Shown: piece by piece, positions 63,295-64,000 of the stretch | How the letters are laid out: every line of letters starts with the position of its first letter | How positions within the stretch are numbered: the first letter of the stretch is position 1 | Assembly (NCBI RefSeq): GCF_037914945.1 | Contig: NZ_CP149787.1 | Location: forward strand, 3,774,125 to 3,838,124 | Reading direction: 5' to 3' | Length of the DNA: 64,000 nt | Source: Haloterrigena sp. KLK7 | Lineage (GTDB): Archaea; Halobacteriota; Halobacteria; Halobacteriales; Natrialbaceae | Program-made: the position numbers and the translations under genes | Notes under the pieces: model-generated | Told to the model about the DNA's origin: nothing | What the model saw: the letters and a program-made list of their open reading frames with translations, nothing else | Databases searched by the model: none

Positions 63295-63425
63295 GCGGTG
63301 GCGCGCGCTTTCGTCCGACCGAACGGGAGTGAGGGCGGACGATAACACCGTGCGAGGGATGAGTGAGGGAGCAAGGCGACCGAACGAATCGGTTGGGGAG
63401 GGCGTGGCGATCCCCGGTTGCCAGG
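63295..63425 (-). repeat. Dispersed hairpin-rich repeat, copy 4
   Basis: Minus-strand copy in the 505-bp gap between the mre11 start and the end of the winged-helix gene. Its ends (minus strand) are TGGCAACCGGGGATCGCC and GCGCGCGCCACCGC; ACGCCCTCCCCAACCGAT matches the other copies. The interior differs, with the sequences GTCCGCCCTCACTCC and CCCTCACTCATCCCTCG. The remaining gap (63426-63669) shows no gene. Confidence 0.7.
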
Positions 63426-63669
63426 ATCAGCAGGACGCTACGTTTCACCGAAGCTACTCCCGTTCACTTCGACCCACTCACTTCTGCATCGTGGGCGTGT
63501 GCCACTGCAGATAGCTACTCCGAACGTAACCGTTCCAGCCCGGACGAACACGCAGGGCTGTCAGACGTCGGCCGACACGCTCGTCGCCAGCGGAGACGCA
63601 GGAATCGAAAGCGAAGCACCGAACCGCGACGCGCCGATCAGTCGAGCAGTAAGGAGATCCGATTCCGAC

Positions 63670-63939
63670 TTAGGATTCGATCTCGAGGCTGTATAGTCGC
63701 TTGCGGGCGTCGGAAAACGAGAACCGGGAGTCGATGACGTTCTCCTCCTCGAGGCGGTTCAGGGCGTACCGCACGGTTCGGGAGGGCAGCAGCGTCTCGT
63801 CGGCGATCTGCTGTTGGGTCATCGTGTCGTTGTACTCGAGGACCTTCGCGACGAGTTTGGCGCTCGGCGGAAGCTCTCTGACGTCGTCCCACGTTCCCCG
63901 CTCCTCGGGCTCCTGTCGAAGCGATTCTGAAGCACTCAT
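63670..63939 (-). CDS. Winged-helix transcriptional regulator (MarR/TrmB-like)
   Basis: 89 residues. LPPSAKLVAKVLEYNDTMTQ leads into the helix-turn-helix TQQQIADETLLPSRTVRYAL and NRLEEENVIDSRFSFSDARK with a wing ending RLYSLEI. It is a minimal DNA-binding domain without a ligand domain, common in haloarchaea. GATAATATT centred about 29 nt before the ATG is the likely TATA box, and it is flanked by a near-perfect inverted repeat, suggesting autoregulation. Targets unknown. Confidence 0.88.
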   Translation of the reverse strand: MSASESLRQEPEERGTWDDVRELPPSAKLVAKVLEYNDTMTQQQIADETLLPSRTVRYALNRLEEENVIDSRFSFSDARKRLYSLEIES

Positions 63940-63950
63940 CGTCCTCCCGT

Positions 63951-63985
63951 TTCGAATACAGGCTGATAATATTTTCTGTTTCGAA
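63951..63985 (-). promoter_or_regulatory. Inverted repeat around the TATA box of the winged-helix gene
   Basis: Arms TTCGAATACAG (63951-63961) and CTGTTTCGAA (63976-63985) are inverted with one unpaired base, and enclose GATAATATT. A repressor bound here would block promoter access. The adjacent winged-helix protein is the simplest candidate. Confidence 0.55.
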
Positions 63986-64000
63986 AAATGAGCGACGTTC

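Overview
The window is chromosomal DNA from a halophilic archaeon (class Halobacteria, most like the Natrialba/Haloterrigena/Natrinema group). The evidence is high GC coding sequence (apart from a few AT-rich islands), very acidic proteins, archaeal proteins L10/P1, L11, PolB, Rad50-Mre11 and SufBCD, HalX, HEWD and halocyanin families, and many genes whose TATA box lies about 27 nt before the start codon (leaderless transcripts). No rRNA, complete tRNA, CRISPR array or insertion-sequence transposase was seen.

Layout. 1-6.2 kb: gene tail, aldo/keto reductase, and a three-gene ABC-2 export operon whose first permease is fused to a PrsW/CPBP-type membrane protease domain, then an SRPBCC protein. 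6.3-9 kb: a membrane family-2 glycosyltransferase of lower GC with an AT-rich upstream region. 9-11.5 kb: an HxlR regulator, a pirin and a small FAD oxidoreductase whose promoters share an inverted repeat, then a TetR regulator. 11.7-14.8 kb: sulfotransferase, guanidino-modifying-enzyme homologue and APS-kinase/nucleotidyltransferase fusion, a probable PAPS-dependent sulfation operon. 15-25 kb: resolvase-like protein, PurL, HalX response regulator and a PAS/GAF kinase without its phospho-histidine, ornithine cyclodeaminase family protein, Eis-like acetyltransferase, Lrp and aminotransferase. 25-33.6 kb: zinc microprotein, acidic protein, thioredoxin-like protein, MscS channel, halocyanin, old yellow enzyme, BtpA, TctA-like and HAD proteins. 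33.7-38.7 kb: P1-L10-L1 operon with a structured leader and L11, separated by a membrane-protein gene; CutA; HEWD protein. 38.9-43.4 kb: ATP-type PEP carboxykinase, blue copper protein, archaetidylserine synthase, HEAT protein.

43.4-46 kb is an AT-richer accessory island holding an overlapping winged-helix/PLD-like gene pair behind a perfect 10-bp inverted repeat. It is followed by a secreted lamin-tail/PLD protein lying between two direct copies of the 3' end of the dtxR gene. 48.3-54.5 kb is an iron block: DtxR repressor, ferritin-like protein, SufC-SufB-SufD. 54.6-63.2 kb is a replication/repair block: PolB, three small haloarchaeal proteins, Rad50 and Mre11. A small winged-helix regulator closes the window.

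Four intergenic regions carry the same hairpin-rich dispersed repeat (about 120-265 bp) that begins GTGGCAAC and ends near GCGCCACCGC. A fifth region holds five short perfect hairpins in a row.

The best candidates for undescribed biology are the sulfotransferase operon, the winged-helix/PLD pair, and the HxlR-pirin-flavoprotein regulon. All assignments come from reading motifs by eye; no database search was run.
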